A stretch of DNA of 64,000 nt from Flavihumibacter sp. ZG627. GTDB lineage: Bacteria; Bacteroidota; Bacteroidia; Chitinophagales; Chitinophagaceae. The stretch spans positions 62,001 to 126,000 of the forward strand of contig NZ_JPHF01000002.1 of assembly GCF_000814325.1 (NCBI RefSeq). The letters are read 5' to 3'. Below the pieces are notes generated by a model. That model worked only from the letters and a program-made list of their open reading frames with translations, searched no databases and was not told the origin of the DNA. Shown one piece after another: positions 1-9,458 of the stretch (the stretch's first letter is position 1; each line of letters opens with the position of its first letter). A program made the position numbers and the translations under genes.

Positions 1-738
1 ATACTTGGATTGGTCATAACTGGCTTGCTGGGAGCATTTATGGGAACATTTTCAGGAACACTTAATGCAGCACAAGCTTATATTGTAAATGATATTTATC
101 TCAAGTATATTAATCCGGACGCTAATACCAGAAAAGTCATTTCAGTGAATTACCTGGTCGGTATTTTGGTTGTTGTTATTGGAATAATTCTGGGATTTTT
201 TGCCAAAGATGTAAATAGTATTCTTCAGTGGATTGTAGGCGCGCTCTATGGGGGATATATAGCCGCTAATATGCTAAAGTGGTACTGGTGGCGCTTTAAT
301 GCGAATGGATTTTTCTGGGGTATGATGAGTGGAATAGCTTCTGCTATGATAGCCCCCTATATTTTTGATGGATTACCCTTGTACTATTGGCCTGCCCTTT
401 TTCTAGTATCACTCCTCGGCTCAATAATTGGTACTTTTTCAGCACCTCCAACCAATGAGGATGTTTTGAAATCATTCTATCGTACAGTGCGTCCATGGGG
501 TTTCTGGAAGCCAATACATGAAAAAGTTTTATCTGATGATCCCACGTTTGTAGGAAATAAAAGGTTTAAGCTTGATATGGTGAATGTTGTGCTCGGAATT
601 ATAGCTCAATGCTGTTTAACAATATTACCTATGTATATTGTTCTCTGGGCAAAACTGCCACTGTTGATTACTGTAATTATACTTACAATAATTGTTTTGA
701 TTCTTAGAAAGACCTGGTGGAACAAACTTGAAAATTAA
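1..738 (+). CDS. Sodium:solute symporter (SSS family), C-terminal part
   Basis: The reading frame is open from the first base, so this is the 3' part of a longer gene cut by the window edge; about 245 residues are visible. They contain roughly six strongly hydrophobic segments, and the stretch [19 protein letters not shown] followed by repeated helices fits the C-terminal half of sodium/solute symporters of the inner membrane. The GH130 gene starts 17 bases after its stop, then the epimerase and GH9 genes follow closely, so it is probably the sugar importer of this operon. In Bacteroides a comparable locus pairs a symporter with mannosylglucose phosphorylase and the epimerase. Substrate (mannobiose or Man-Glc) is inferred from the neighbours only. 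Confidence 0.85.
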   Translation: MLGLVITGLLGAFMGTFSGTLNAAQAYIVNDIYLKYINPDANTRKVISVNYLVGILVVVIGIILGFFAKDVNSILQWIVGALYGGYIAANMLKWYWWRFNANGFFWGMMSGIASAMIAPYIFDGLPLYYWPALFLVSLLGSIIGTFSAPPTNEDVLKSFYRTVRPWGFWKPIHEKVLSDDPTFVGNKRFKLDMVNVVLGIIAQCCLTILPMYIVLWAKLPLLITVIILTIIVLILRKTWWNKLEN

Positions 739-755
739 TCACAAAACCTCCGGCG

Positions 756-1967
756 ATGCGAAGCAAATTTTATAACCGGCTTTACCTGATGCAGCAGCAG
801 TACAATCTGCTCATCAATCGAGTGAATGAACCTGTATCAGAGTTTAATGGAGTTTATCGGCGTTTTCGCTACCCGGTACTCACACCTTCTCATACACCTC
901 TGAACTGGAGATACGATTTTGATATGAGATCAAATCCATTTTTAATGGAGCGTTTTGGCATCAATGCTGTATTTAATGCAGGAGCAATTAAACGTGATGG
1001 AAAGTATTATCTAGTGGCAAGAGTGGAAGGGGTTGACCGTAAATCATTCTTTGCTATTGCAGAAAGTTCAACAGGTGTTGATCACTTTGTATTTAAAGAT
1101 TTCCCGATAGCTATGCCGGAAACAAATCAGCCCGATACAAATGTTTATGATATGAGGCTGGTTGAACATGAAGATGGATGGATATACGGACTGTTTTGCA
1201 CCGAGCGTCGCGACCCAAAGAGTGGTGAAGCAGACCAGTCAGCAGCTATAGCTCAATGTGGAATCGCAAGAACCCATGATCTCGATAATTGGGAACGTCT
1301 TCCTGACTTAATCACACCCTCCCCGCAGCAAAGAAATGTTGTTCTTCATCCTGAATTTGTAGATGGGAAATATGCTTTCTATACCAGACCACAGGATGGG
1401 TTTATTGAAGCAGGAAGCGGCGGTGGAATTGGTTTTGGTCTATGCGATGATATTACTAATGCAGTTATTCAAAAAGAAACAGTCATTGATAAAAAAGTAT
1501 ACCATACCATCTATGAAGCTAAAAATGGATTGGGGCCTGCACCAATCAAAACCAGGCATGGATGGATTCACCTTGCTCATGGTGTTCGGAATACAGCAGC
1601 AGGTTTACGCTATGTCCTCTATCTTTTTATGACTGATCTGGAAGATCTTACAAAGGTAATTTATAAGCCAGCTGGTTATTTTATGGCACCCGAGGCAGAA
1701 GAGAGAATTGGAGATGTTTCTAATGTATTATTTTCCAATGGCTGGGTGGTTAATGATGATGGTAGCATATATATATATTATGCATCCTCCGACTCTAGAA
1801 TGCATGTAGCTGAAACAAGTGTTCTTCAATTATTGGATTACCTGATGCATACAGCGCCTGATGGTTACAACTCGGCATCGTCTGTTGCTACTGTCACTGC
1901 CATCATTAGTAAAAATAAGGAGCTTGAAAAGTTGGATCCAGAAGTTTACGAATTGCAACTTATATGA
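756..1967 (+). CDS. 4-O-beta-D-mannosyl-D-glucose phosphorylase (GH130)
   Basis: A 403-residue cytoplasmic protein without signal peptide. The block [20 protein letters not shown], followed by ARVEG and the segment NVYDMRL (Asp near residue 132, the likely proton donor position), is typical of GH130 mannosylglucose phosphorylases of the BfMGP type. These split Man-beta-1,4-Glc with phosphate into mannose 1-phosphate and glucose. The next gene is the 2-epimerase that would make its substrate from mannobiose, which agrees well with this specificity. Its TGA stop lies 4 bases before the ATG of the epimerase. Other GH130 subgroups (mannooligosaccharide phosphorylases) are possible but the N-terminal block and the neighbours favour MGP. 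Confidence 0.9.
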   Translation: MRSKFYNRLYLMQQQYNLLINRVNEPVSEFNGVYRRFRYPVLTPSHTPLNWRYDFDMRSNPFLMERFGINAVFNAGAIKRDGKYYLVARVEGVDRKSFFAIAESSTGVDHFVFKDFPIAMPETNQPDTNVYDMRLVEHEDGWIYGLFCTERRDPKSGEADQSAAIAQCGIARTHDLDNWERLPDLITPSPQQRNVVLHPEFVDGKYAFYTRPQDGFIEAGSGGGIGFGLCDDITNAVIQKETVIDKKVYHTIYEAKNGLGPAPIKTRHGWIHLAHGVRNTAAGLRYVLYLFMTDLEDLTKVIYKPAGYFMAPEAEERIGDVSNVLFSNGWVVNDDGSIYIYYASSDSRMHVAETSVLQLLDYLMHTAPDGYNSASSVATVTAIISKNKELEKLDPEVYELQLI

Positions 1968-1971
1968 ACTT

Positions 1972-3174
1972 ATGAATGAAATTGTATTCAGGAAACTAAT
2001 AGATGAATTCAATACTGAATTGGATAGGATTCTTTTATTCTGGCAGGAAAGGTCTATTGATACGCAATTCGGTGGCTTTGTTGGAAAAATTGATGAAAAC
2101 AATATTATTATCGAGAATGCTCCCAAGGGAGTTGTTTTAAATGCAAGAATTCTGTGGACATTTTCTGCCGCATTTCTAAAGTCGAATAAGGATGATCATA
2201 AGTTTATTGCTGCTAAAGCATATGACTATTTACAACATTTTTTTATTGATCCCATAAATGGAGGTGTGTACTGGTCAGTAACAAACACCGGACAGCCACT
2301 TGACACCCGAAAGCAGGTTTACGCTATTGCATTTGTTATTTATGCATTTGCTGAATGGTACAAATGCTGTAAAGAGAAATCCGTTTTAATAAAGGGGATC
2401 GAATTGTATCGGCTCCTGGAAGTCCATAGCCGCGACTCAGTGTTTAATGGGTATCTGGAAGCATTTGACCGGGAATGGAATTTGCTTGATGATCTTCGGC
2501 TCAGCCAGAAAGATGCCAATGAGTCAAAAACAATGAATACACATCTTCATTTGCTTGAAGCCTATTCAAACCTATTTCTGATTTGGCCTGATCCAGCATT
2601 GAAAAGTGATATTCAAAACCTGCTTAAATTATTTTCTTCTTATTTTATAGATAAAGACACCGGTCATCTGAAATTATTCTTTAGCCAAAACTGGCAAAGC
2701 AGGTCTGATGCAATTTCTTATGGCCACGATATCGAAGCAAGTTGGCTGGTACCTTATTGTGCCGCCATTATTAATGATAATAATATTCCAGAAGAATGGA
2801 AAACGCTTTCATTAGCAATGACAAACGCAGCTATGCGTGCAATTGATGTAGATGGTGGACTTTGGTACGAATTTGACCCCGAACATGGCGGTTTGATAAA
2901 AGAAAAGCATTGGTGGCCACAAGCAGAAACATTAATTGGCTTTTTTAATGCATGGCAAATATCCCAAGATGAAATCTACCTTGATGCAATGATGGCAAAC
3001 TGGACCTATATTAAAGATTATATCATCGACTATAAAAATGGAGAATGGTTTTGGGGTATGGATGCATCCAATAAACCCTTGCTCAGTCAAGATAAAGTTG
3101 GTATATGGAAATGTCCATACCATAATGGAAGAGCCTGTATGGAAATGATACAAAGGTTAGAATTGTATATTTAA
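1972..3174 (+). CDS. Cellobiose/mannobiose 2-epimerase (AGE family)
   Basis: A 400-residue cytoplasmic (alpha/alpha)6-barrel protein of the N-acylglucosamine 2-epimerase family. Visible family blocks are NARILWTFSAA near residue 55, NTHLHLLEAYSNLF, SYGHDIEASWL, HWWPQAETLIGFFNAW, and the C-terminal YHNGRACMEM with its conserved His. Cellobiose 2-epimerases convert the reducing-end glucose or mannose of beta-1,4-linked disaccharides; with the GH130 enzyme upstream, mannobiose to Man-Glc is the likely direction. The open frame extends upstream to 1861 but that part lies inside the GH130 gene; the ATG at 1972 gives the usual family length and follows the GH130 stop directly. Confidence 0.9.
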   Translation: MNEIVFRKLIDEFNTELDRILLFWQERSIDTQFGGFVGKIDENNIIIENAPKGVVLNARILWTFSAAFLKSNKDDHKFIAAKAYDYLQHFFIDPINGGVYWSVTNTGQPLDTRKQVYAIAFVIYAFAEWYKCCKEKSVLIKGIELYRLLEVHSRDSVFNGYLEAFDREWNLLDDLRLSQKDANESKTMNTHLHLLEAYSNLFLIWPDPALKSDIQNLLKLFSSYFIDKDTGHLKLFFSQNWQSRSDAISYGHDIEASWLVPYCAAIINDNNIPEEWKTLSLAMTNAAMRAIDVDGGLWYEFDPEHGGLIKEKHWWPQAETLIGFFNAWQISQDEIYLDAMMANWTYIKDYIIDYKNGEWFWGMDASNKPLLSQDKVGIWKCPYHNGRACMEMIQRLELYI

Positions 3175-3183
3175 TCAACTTAT

Positions 3184-4953
3184 ATGAACTCAAAGCATTT
3201 CTTATATTTTCTGGTCTTACTTTTTGTATTTGTATTTAGTATAAATGCGCAAGACTCAAATATTACGATTCAAGTAAATCAAATAGGGTATTATCCAAAC
3301 GCAATTAAAATTGCTGTTTTACAGTTTAATGATAAGCACCAGATTAATGGCAACGATTTTTACCTGGTGAATCAGGCAGATGGCGATACTGTATTTAAAG
3401 GTAAATTGGGATCACCAGTTGCATCTGTGTATTCAAATGCAATTACTCAACAGCTTAATTTTTCTGCTTTTCGAATTCCAGGTACCTATGCTCTTCATAT
3501 TCCAGATAAGGCAAATTCATATCCTTTTGCAATTAGCAATGAAGTACATGCTCCTTTATTACAAGCAGCATTAAAAGGCTTTTATTATCAGCGTTCTGAT
3601 ATCCCCATTGAAAAACAATATGGCGGAAAATGGGCCAGGTCTGCCGGTCACCCAGACACAAGCGTACAAATTCATGCATCAGCAGCCTCTAAATTGCGCC
3701 CTACGGGTACCATTGTATCGTCACCTGGCGGATGGTATGATGCTGGAGACTACAATAAGTACATAGTTAATTCAGGCATTACAATGGGAACATTGCTTTC
3801 ATTGTATGAAGATTTTCCAGAGCACTTCAATAAACTTAAGTTCTCAATTCCCGAGAATAATGACAATATTCCAGATCTACTCAACGAAATCCTCTACAAC
3901 CTTCGTTGGATGCTAACGATGCAAGACCCGCACGATGGTGGAGTGTACCACAAATGCACCAATGCTTCATTTGATGGAATGGTAATGCCAGGGGTTACTA
4001 AGGACCCACGCTTCCTGGTTCAAAAGAGTACTGCTGCAGCCCTGAATTTTTCAGCTGTTATGGCGCAAGCATCCAGAGTTTTTAGTAAGTACAGTGGCCT
4101 ATTACCCGGACTTTCTGATTCATGCATTACAGCTGCTATTGCATCATGGGATTGGGCACTCCTCCAACCGGAAATGTATTATAAGCAATCTGTCATCAAT
4201 GAAAAATTTAAACCCCAGATTAGTACAGGAGAGTATGGAGATCGGTTTTTAAATGACGAATGGTTCTGGGCTTCAGCAGAATTACTTATTACAACCAGGA
4301 ATAAAAAATATGAATCGCCTCTTATGAAATATAAGCCGGAGCTAATTCAAATTCCTTCCTGGCATGGTGTTGCAGCAATGGGATATTATAGTTTGCTACG
4401 GCAACCAACCCACGATTATGTACAACAGGATTTTATTGCATCGTTAAAACAGCAATTTATTTCTAAAGCAGATAGCCTTATTTTGAATGGTGGAAACAAA
4501 GCATTTGCAACCATAATGGGTCAATCAAAATCAGACTATATATGGGGTAGTAACTCTGTTGCTGCAAATCAATCTATTTTCCTGCTAAATGCCTGGCGCA
4601 TCAATAAAAGAAGTGAATATCTGGATGGAGCACTTTCAAATCTCGATTATTTAATTGGTAGAAATGCTACTGGTTATAATTTTGTAACAGGGATGGGAAC
4701 ACGCTATCCGAAATTTCCGCACCATCGCCCATCCGTTGCAGATGGTATTGACGAACCGGTACCTGGATTGTTAGCAGGTGGACCTAATCCAGGTAAACAG
4801 GATAAATGCAATTATTCTTTTCATGACCCAGAGAATTGCTTTGCTGATATTGACTGTTCTTATGCAACTAATGAAATCGCAATAAATTGGCAGGCACCAC
4901 TTGTTTATCTGGCAGGAGCTCTAGAAGTAATTTTTGCCTCGCGGCAGCAATAA
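3184..4953 (+). CDS. Secreted GH9 endoglucanase (cellulase)
   Basis: A 589-residue protein with an N-terminal signal peptide (hydrophobic residues 5-20, ending SINAQ). Next comes an Ig-like CelD-N domain (IQVNQIGYYPNAIKIAVL, about residues 28-115), then a GH9 catalytic domain. The catalytic Asp pair lies in DAGD beginning at residue 186, and the C-terminal part has HHRPS, the GLLAGGPNPG loop and the catalytic Glu segment NEIAINWQAPLVYL. No T9SS sorting domain is visible, so it is probably periplasmic. It starts 9 bases after the epimerase and closes the operon. A GH9 in a Man-Glc phosphorolysis operon suggests glucomannan or cello-oligosaccharides as substrate; this is inference. Confidence 0.9.
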   Translation: MNSKHFLYFLVLLFVFVFSINAQDSNITIQVNQIGYYPNAIKIAVLQFNDKHQINGNDFYLVNQADGDTVFKGKLGSPVASVYSNAITQQLNFSAFRIPGTYALHIPDKANSYPFAISNEVHAPLLQAALKGFYYQRSDIPIEKQYGGKWARSAGHPDTSVQIHASAASKLRPTGTIVSSPGGWYDAGDYNKYIVNSGITMGTLLSLYEDFPEHFNKLKFSIPENNDNIPDLLNEILYNLRWMLTMQDPHDGGVYHKCTNASFDGMVMPGVTKDPRFLVQKSTAAALNFSAVMAQASRVFSKYSGLLPGLSDSCITAAIASWDWALLQPEMYYKQSVINEKFKPQISTGEYGDRFLNDEWFWASAELLITTRNKKYESPLMKYKPELIQIPSWHGVAAMGYYSLLRQPTHDYVQQDFIASLKQQFISKADSLILNGGNKAFATIMGQSKSDYIWGSNSVAANQSIFLLNAWRINKRSEYLDGALSNLDYLIGRNATGYNFVTGMGTRYPKFPHHRPSVADGIDEPVPGLLAGGPNPGKQDKCNYSFHDPENCFADIDCSYATNEIAINWQAPLVYLAGALEVIFASRQQ

Positions 4954-4970
4954 TATAACTGATAAATAAA

Positions 4971-5014
4971 AATCTATAGAAGGTCGAAACAAAAGCTATG
5001 ACCTTCTATAGATT
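4971..5014. terminator. Bidirectional terminator hairpin
   Basis: A perfect 15-bp inverted repeat (4971-4985 with 5000-5014; arm AATCTATAGAAGGTC) with a 14-base loop sits in the 69-bp gap between the convergent GH9 and GH109-like genes. A-rich bases precede it and T-containing bases follow it, so it can end transcription from both sides. Confidence 0.75.
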
Positions 5015-5022
5015 CAAACTTA

Positions 5023-6471
5023 TTAAAGTTGTTTGCCCCCTTTTTCCTGAGTATTTTTCCTGACTGTTGTAGTTGCTCCACCTTCAAGGCTAAGGTTTAC
5101 CGGAGTATTTGTAATCCAATTTCCCCTGGTAAAGTCAGGAATTTCTACTGTCCTTGATCTATTGTTTACTGACATTTCTGATAATGGCACAATGGAACTC
5201 CATAGTGCAGCATCATATACATCCTGATCAAGCGGGAGGCCATTTCGGAGACAGTCAATCAATCTCCAATCCATAATAAAATCCATTCCCCCATGTCCAC
5301 CTACACTTTTTGCGATCTCTCCTATATGTTTTACAATAGGTGGCGTGTATTTTTCTTCCAGAGATTTGAATTCAGCTTCCTTGATCCAGCCGTGCCCAAA
5401 GGCTATTCTAGCAGGGTCAGGCCATTTGCTCGCAATTCCTTTTGTTCCACTCACGAGGTGAATCCTGGAATAGGGCCGCGGGGATGATACATCATGTTGA
5501 ACCATAATGGTTTTTCCTTTTACCGATCTGATCAAAGTGGTGTTCATGTTTCCACGGTAGCGCTGGTTCTCGTAAGGTTTGAAAAAAGGATCAGTAGCCG
5601 CTAGTTCTTTTGCCTTTGCCGCCATGGTAAAATCATTCGTTGACATGGATGTGAGATGTTCCAGCTGATCGCCCCTGTTAATATTCATGCACTGCGCAAT
5701 TGGTCCCAGTCCATGTGTTGGATAAAGACTTCCATTATGTTTTATATTCTCCTTCAATCGCCACATATCGGCATATCCTTTTTTATTGAAGTTGAGAGAT
5801 ACAAGGTCATGAATGTAGGCACCTTCCGCATGCACTACCTCACCGAAAAGTCCATTCCGGGCCATATTCAAGGTCAGCAGTTCAAAAAAATCGTAGCAAC
5901 AGTTTTCGAGCATCATACAATGCTTGCGGGTCCGCTCAGATGTTTCTACCAGTTCCCAGCATTCATCAATACTCATTGCAGCCGGTACTTCTGTTGCAGC
6001 ATGTTTACCATTATTCATTGCATAAACTGCAATAGGTGTATGCAGATCCCAGGGCGTAGTGATATATATTAAGTCAAGGTCCTTGCTTTCACACATCGAT
6101 TTCCATCCAGTATCACCACTGTATTCTTTGGCTTTTGGTAATCCTGCTTTTTCCAGGATCTTCTGCGCAGAACTTACCCGGTCAGGATATTTATCACACA
6201 ATGCTTTTATTTCAACACCTTCAATAAAGCTCATTCGTTCTACAGCTCCAGGCCCACGCATACCCAAACCAACAAAACCGATCCTTACTTTGTCGAGCTT
6301 AGGTGCTGCGTATCCGCACATATTAAATGATGGAGATTGTTCAGCTTGAATAGGACCCTTGTCAGTAGAAGATTCCGGATCGCTCTGGCCAGCAATAGCG
6401 GGAAGTCCGCTTACTATTGCACTTGTGCCCAGAGTGATATTCCTTAAAAAGTTTCGCCGATTTGAACTCAT
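5023..6471 (-). CDS. Gfo/Idh/MocA oxidoreductase-type glycosidase, GH109-like, Tat-exported
   Basis: A 482-residue protein starting MSSNRRNFLRNITLG, a twin-arginine export signal. After about 60 residues comes a Rossmann dinucleotide site (VRIGFVGLGMRGPGAVER), then blocks TTPWDLHTPIAVYAMNNGKH, TEVPAAMS and YPTHGLGPIAQCMNINRGD. These match GH109 proteins, NAD-dependent alpha-N-acetylgalactosaminidases that belong to the Gfo/Idh/MocA fold. GH109 members vary in substrate, so GalNAc specificity is not proven. It lies 28 bases downstream of a NahK-like kinase gene and is probably co-transcribed with it; periplasmic GalNAc release followed by cytoplasmic 1-phosphorylation would be a coherent pathway. 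Confidence 0.8.
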   Translation of the reverse strand: MSSNRRNFLRNITLGTSAIVSGLPAIAGQSDPESSTDKGPIQAEQSPSFNMCGYAAPKLDKVRIGFVGLGMRGPGAVERMSFIEGVEIKALCDKYPDRVSSAQKILEKAGLPKAKEYSGDTGWKSMCESKDLDLIYITTPWDLHTPIAVYAMNNGKHAATEVPAAMSIDECWELVETSERTRKHCMMLENCCYDFFELLTLNMARNGLFGEVVHAEGAYIHDLVSLNFNKKGYADMWRLKENIKHNGSLYPTHGLGPIAQCMNINRGDQLEHLTSMSTNDFTMAAKAKELAATDPFFKPYENQRYRGNMNTTLIRSVKGKTIMVQHDVSSPRPYSRIHLVSGTKGIASKWPDPARIAFGHGWIKEAEFKSLEEKYTPPIVKHIGEIAKSVGGHGGMDFIMDWRLIDCLRNGLPLDQDVYDAALWSSIVPLSEMSVNNRSRTVEIPDFTRGNWITNTPVNLSLEGGATTTVRKNTQEKGGKQL

Positions 6472-6499
6472 TTTGCTTGATTTTATATGGCTTTTATTA

Positions 6500-7555
6500 T
6501 TAAATGAATTTTTGAAGAAGCGTAACCAGTATCGATTCCTTTTCCATCAGTTTCCTTAGAAGATCGATCTGGTTAGCTGCCCGGTTGAAATTATGTTCAG
6601 GGTACCGGGCACCATAATATGTATCATCGTTGAAATAGTCGGTAAGGAATCGAATGGCCTGCATATAGATCATGAACTTACCGGCATACACGATAGAAGT
6701 TTTCTCTGCATCGCTTAATACGGATCTCATTTCACCGAGGTAGCCCTTAACGATCGCTTCGAAAATTTCTTCGCGGATATATATTTTACTAAAGTCTGTT
6801 TCTTCTTCACTGGCAGGGGATAGATATGTTCGCAGCATATCGCCAACATCGCTGATGAAATAACCTGGCATCAGTGTATCAAGGTCTATTACACATATAC
6901 CTTTGTTTTTTTCATCCAGCAGTACATTGCTGATCTTTGTATCATGATGCATTACCCTGATCCTGAAATCAGGGTTTTGGAGGATGGCATCAAATTGATC
7001 CACGATCGTTTCATTCGCTGCAATAAAGTCGATTTGGTCTCCGGCCCTCAGGATCCTTTTCTGATTACCCTCTTTTATTGAGGTTTTGAACTGATCATAC
7101 CTCAAACGAAGGTTATGGAAATCGGGAATGGTAATAAATAGTTTGTTTGCATCAAATCCATCCAGTAAAGCCGAGAACCGGCCGAATTGTTTTGCCGCTT
7201 CATATGCTACCTCTGCAGTTAAGACCACATCTTCTGTATGAGATCCTTTAATGAAAGGAGTGAGGCGGTAGAAACCATCGCCTTCCATGAATGCAAGATC
7301 CTTGTTTTCCAGTGTTTTGATTGGATCAACAAAAAGGTATTCGGGATAATGATGACGGAGATAATCAGAGATCATCCGCACATTGCTGGCAATCTTCACC
7401 GGATCTTTAAATACACCTGCATTAATTTTCTGAAGTATATATGCTGAATCCTTATTATATACTCTCCAGGTCGTATTAATAAGTCCGGAACCATAAGGTT
7501 CTGACTGGAGGTCTTCCGTATATTCAAGGTATGCAGGTAAAATAGATCTTGCCAT
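6500..7555 (-). CDS. NahK-like N-acetylhexosamine 1-kinase (APH-fold)
   Basis: A 351-residue cytoplasmic kinase of the aminoglycoside phosphotransferase fold. The order of motifs follows bifidobacterial NahK: EPYGSGLINTTWRV and YILQKINAGVF at the N-terminus, the catalytic loop HHDTKISNVLL, the metal site VIDLDTLMPG, and near the end IRFLTDYFNDDTYYGARYPEHN. NahK phosphorylates GlcNAc and GalNAc at C1. First gene of a two-gene operon with the GH109-like gene. The family is often annotated only as aminoglycoside phosphotransferase; I favour a sugar 1-kinase because both the N- and C-terminal blocks resemble NahK, not just the kinase core. Confidence 0.72.
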   Translation of the reverse strand: MARSILPAYLEYTEDLQSEPYGSGLINTTWRVYNKDSAYILQKINAGVFKDPVKIASNVRMISDYLRHHYPEYLFVDPIKTLENKDLAFMEGDGFYRLTPFIKGSHTEDVVLTAEVAYEAAKQFGRFSALLDGFDANKLFITIPDFHNLRLRYDQFKTSIKEGNQKRILRAGDQIDFIAANETIVDQFDAILQNPDFRIRVMHHDTKISNVLLDEKNKGICVIDLDTLMPGYFISDVGDMLRTYLSPASEEETDFSKIYIREEIFEAIVKGYLGEMRSVLSDAEKTSIVYAGKFMIYMQAIRFLTDYFNDDTYYGARYPEHNFNRAANQIDLLRKLMEKESILVTLLQKFI

Positions 7556-7665
7556 TGGGAATTGTTCTTGTCTGCTATTCTGCCTCTAACTTAATATTTA
7601 CTATTGATTCAACGGTATGCAACCGATTGTTCAAAATAAATATGAGGGTCAAAGGCAGGAGGCAG

Positions 7666-8184
7666 TTACAAGTCCCCTTTTTTCCATTCGCGGCGTTGCT
7701 GGGCCAGATAGCGGTCTAGCAACATGAGGCCAAGTACCACATTCATTATCATAAATGAATTGATATAGTTATTGCTGAGCACTTTGCTCATATCAACCCT
7801 GCTTAGGTCAAAACTGCTGCTTCCACTACTTGAAGCTGAACTCCAATCGATCTGGGCAAAAGCATAGATCAGGAATCCGGCGATCAATGACAAAAGAAAG
7901 CCAGCGATTCCATATATGATCTTTTTATTGATATATGTTTTTGCGGCCGGTGCAATCTGGTGGGTGGCAATAGCTTCCATAACGTTGCGTGAAAACCGCA
8001 TAGAAGGCTCCTCCAGTTCAATATTATCAGCAAGGCTGGAATTGAATTCCAGTAATTCCTGGTATTTGGCCCTCCATTCAGCATTGGTTGCCAGCAGTTG
8101 CTCAATGAATTTCCGCTCTTCAGGTGTTGACAACCCGTCGATGTATTCCCAGATCTGGGACTCAATATTCTGATGCGGGGTCAT
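7666..8184 (-). CDS. Putative anti-sigma factor, membrane protein
   Basis: 172 residues. The N-terminal half is soluble and acidic/helical (IWEYIDGLSTPEERKFIEQLLATNAEW), the usual look of anti-sigma N-terminal domains in Bacteroidota, although no zinc-finger HxxxCxxC is visible. Two hydrophobic segments follow (about residues 89-111 and 140-158) with a basic C-terminus. The gene starts 29 bases after the stop of an ECF sigma factor gene on the same strand, which is the main support for the assignment. Confidence 0.65.
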   Translation of the reverse strand: MTPHQNIESQIWEYIDGLSTPEERKFIEQLLATNAEWRAKYQELLEFNSSLADNIELEEPSMRFSRNVMEAIATHQIAPAAKTYINKKIIYGIAGFLLSLIAGFLIYAFAQIDWSSASSSGSSSFDLSRVDMSKVLSNNYINSFMIMNVVLGLMLLDRYLAQQRREWKKGDL

Positions 8185-8213
8185 ATAATTTGTTTTGTGT
8201 TATTTCAATTTTT

Positions 8214-8798
8214 TTACATGGCAAGGTCACTGACCTCAGCCCGGAAATGTTTTTCCATTTTCTCTTTAAGTCTTTGCCGGGCGCGATGTAACCTCACTTT
8301 TACCGTATTTGTTTCCTGCCCTAAAACCTGTGCGATCTCATCCAGACTTTGTTCGCCTTTGTAAAATAAAGTTATCACCTGGGCATCGTCGGGTGATAGC
8401 ATTGCAATTGCCTGGTTAACCATTGTAACCCTGGATTTCTGTTCCACCTGGTTTGCCCGCATCCCGCCATCTATATTTTCTGCATGTGCCATCACTTTTT
8501 CGTTGTCAAGTGAATGAACATCCAGCTTCTTCTTTCTCAGGAACGTGATACAACTGGTGGTGGCAATAGTATATAACCAGGTGCTAAACTTACTTTCTCC
8601 CCTGAAATCACTTAAACTTCGATATGCCTTTACAAAAACATCTTGTGCCACCTCCTCTGCGTCCTCCCTGCTGTTTATATATCTTAATACGATCGTGAAC
8701 ACGTAGTTCTGGTATTTGTTGACCAAACTGGCATAAACAGACTGATTTCCTTTCAGAACCTGCTGTATGATCTCTATATCTGTAAGGCCGGTTTGCAT
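8214..8798 (-). CDS. ECF-type RNA polymerase sigma factor
   Basis: 194 residues from the ATG at 8798. Region 2 is clear (YQNYVFTIVLRYINSREDAEEVAQDVFVKAYRSLSDFRG, then ESKFSTWLYTIA) and region 4 has the helix-turn-helix (LSPDDAQVITLFYKGEQSLDEIAQVLGQETNTVKVRLHRARQ). The frame stays open upstream to a TTG at 8888, but the ATG gives the usual start close before region 2. Transcribed with the downstream putative anti-sigma gene, suggesting a membrane-signal responsive pair. Target genes cannot be read from the window. Confidence 0.88.
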   Translation of the reverse strand: MQTGLTDIEIIQQVLKGNQSVYASLVNKYQNYVFTIVLRYINSREDAEEVAQDVFVKAYRSLSDFRGESKFSTWLYTIATTSCITFLRKKKLDVHSLDNEKVMAHAENIDGGMRANQVEQKSRVTMVNQAIAMLSPDDAQVITLFYKGEQSLDEIAQVLGQETNTVKVRLHRARQRLKEKMEKHFRAEVSDLAM

Positions 8799-8885
8799 TC
8801 CTGGTTCTTTGACGCTGACTGTTGTATTTAGGTTACAGCCGTGGGTGATTTCATCCTGTTTAAGAAAAATCCGTTCTTCTGTAAC

Positions 8886-8893
8886 CAAAAATA
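8886..8893 (-). promoter_or_regulatory. Candidate -7 element TATTTTTG for the sigma/anti-sigma operon
   Basis: On the minus strand TATTTTTG matches the Bacteroidota -7 consensus TAnnTTTG exactly, about 90 bases upstream of the sigma-factor ATG. A clear -33 TTTG is not visible at the expected distance, so this is tentative. Confidence 0.3.
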
Positions 8894-9028
8894 CTAAATG
8901 GTAGTCCTAATCAGGTATACAGGTTATCCAGAAAAAAATTAGTTCTACAGCCCTGTAACCTCAATCCGGATGAGGTAGTCTGATAGAATAGAACAAACAC
9001 AAACAAATAACAATAAAAATCAAGTTTT

Positions 9029-9388
9029 ATGCAAAGTGCTGAAGTTTTAATTCCAATCCTGGTTCCACTGGGTCTGTTTTCAATGATCTTCGGATTGGTA
9101 TACATTAAAAGCAGGGAGAATATGGCGATGATCGAAAGAGGTATGAATCCAAAAGAATTTGCCAATCGTCCCGCCCCTTACCGCAATCTAAAAAATGGTT
9201 TATTGCTCCTGGGAGCTGGTATTGGCCTTGCGCTGGCCTATTTTATAACCACCTACGTATTACATGACGATGAAAATCCAGCCCTATGGTTCGCCTTTAT
9301 AGGTATTGGAGGTGGAATTGGGCTTATTAGTTCATACAGGATCGAAAAACGCGAATTGCTCGACAAGAATGTTGAAATCCCTCTTTGA
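9029..9388 (+). CDS. Small inner-membrane protein, DUF6249-like
   Basis: 119 residues with an N-terminal membrane helix (IPILVPLGLFSMIFGLVYI), a short cytoplasmic part containing MIERGMNPKEF, and two further hydrophobic segments (LKNGLLLLGAGIGLALAYFI and WFAFIGIGGGIGLISSY). This architecture matches the DUF6249 family that is frequent next to ECF sigma factors in Bacteroidota. Divergent from the sigma gene across 230 bases, so it may be one of the genes affected by that regulator; this is inference. Function unknown. Confidence 0.65.
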   Translation: MQSAEVLIPILVPLGLFSMIFGLVYIKSRENMAMIERGMNPKEFANRPAPYRNLKNGLLLLGAGIGLALAYFITTYVLHDDENPALWFAFIGIGGGIGLISSYRIEKRELLDKNVEIPL

Positions 9389-9458
9389 TAATTTTACCAA
9401 TGGTGCATAAACTGGTTTTTCCAGGAATAACACCTTATCCTTAAATCGACGGAAATTC

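Noticed and set aside
1861-1971. 37-codon upstream extension of the epimerase frame
   Set aside because: It lies entirely within the GH130 gene and is not family-like; ATG 1972 gives the usual length.
7611-7636. LacI-type operator (AACCGATT core) upstream of the NahK-like gene
   Set aside because: Only the central AAnCGnTT is symmetric; the outer arms match poorly and no LacI-type regulator is in the window.
8799-8888. 30-codon N-terminal extension of the ECF sigma factor from TTG 8888
   Set aside because: Non-ATG start, overlaps a candidate -7 element, and the ATG at 8798 fits the family length.
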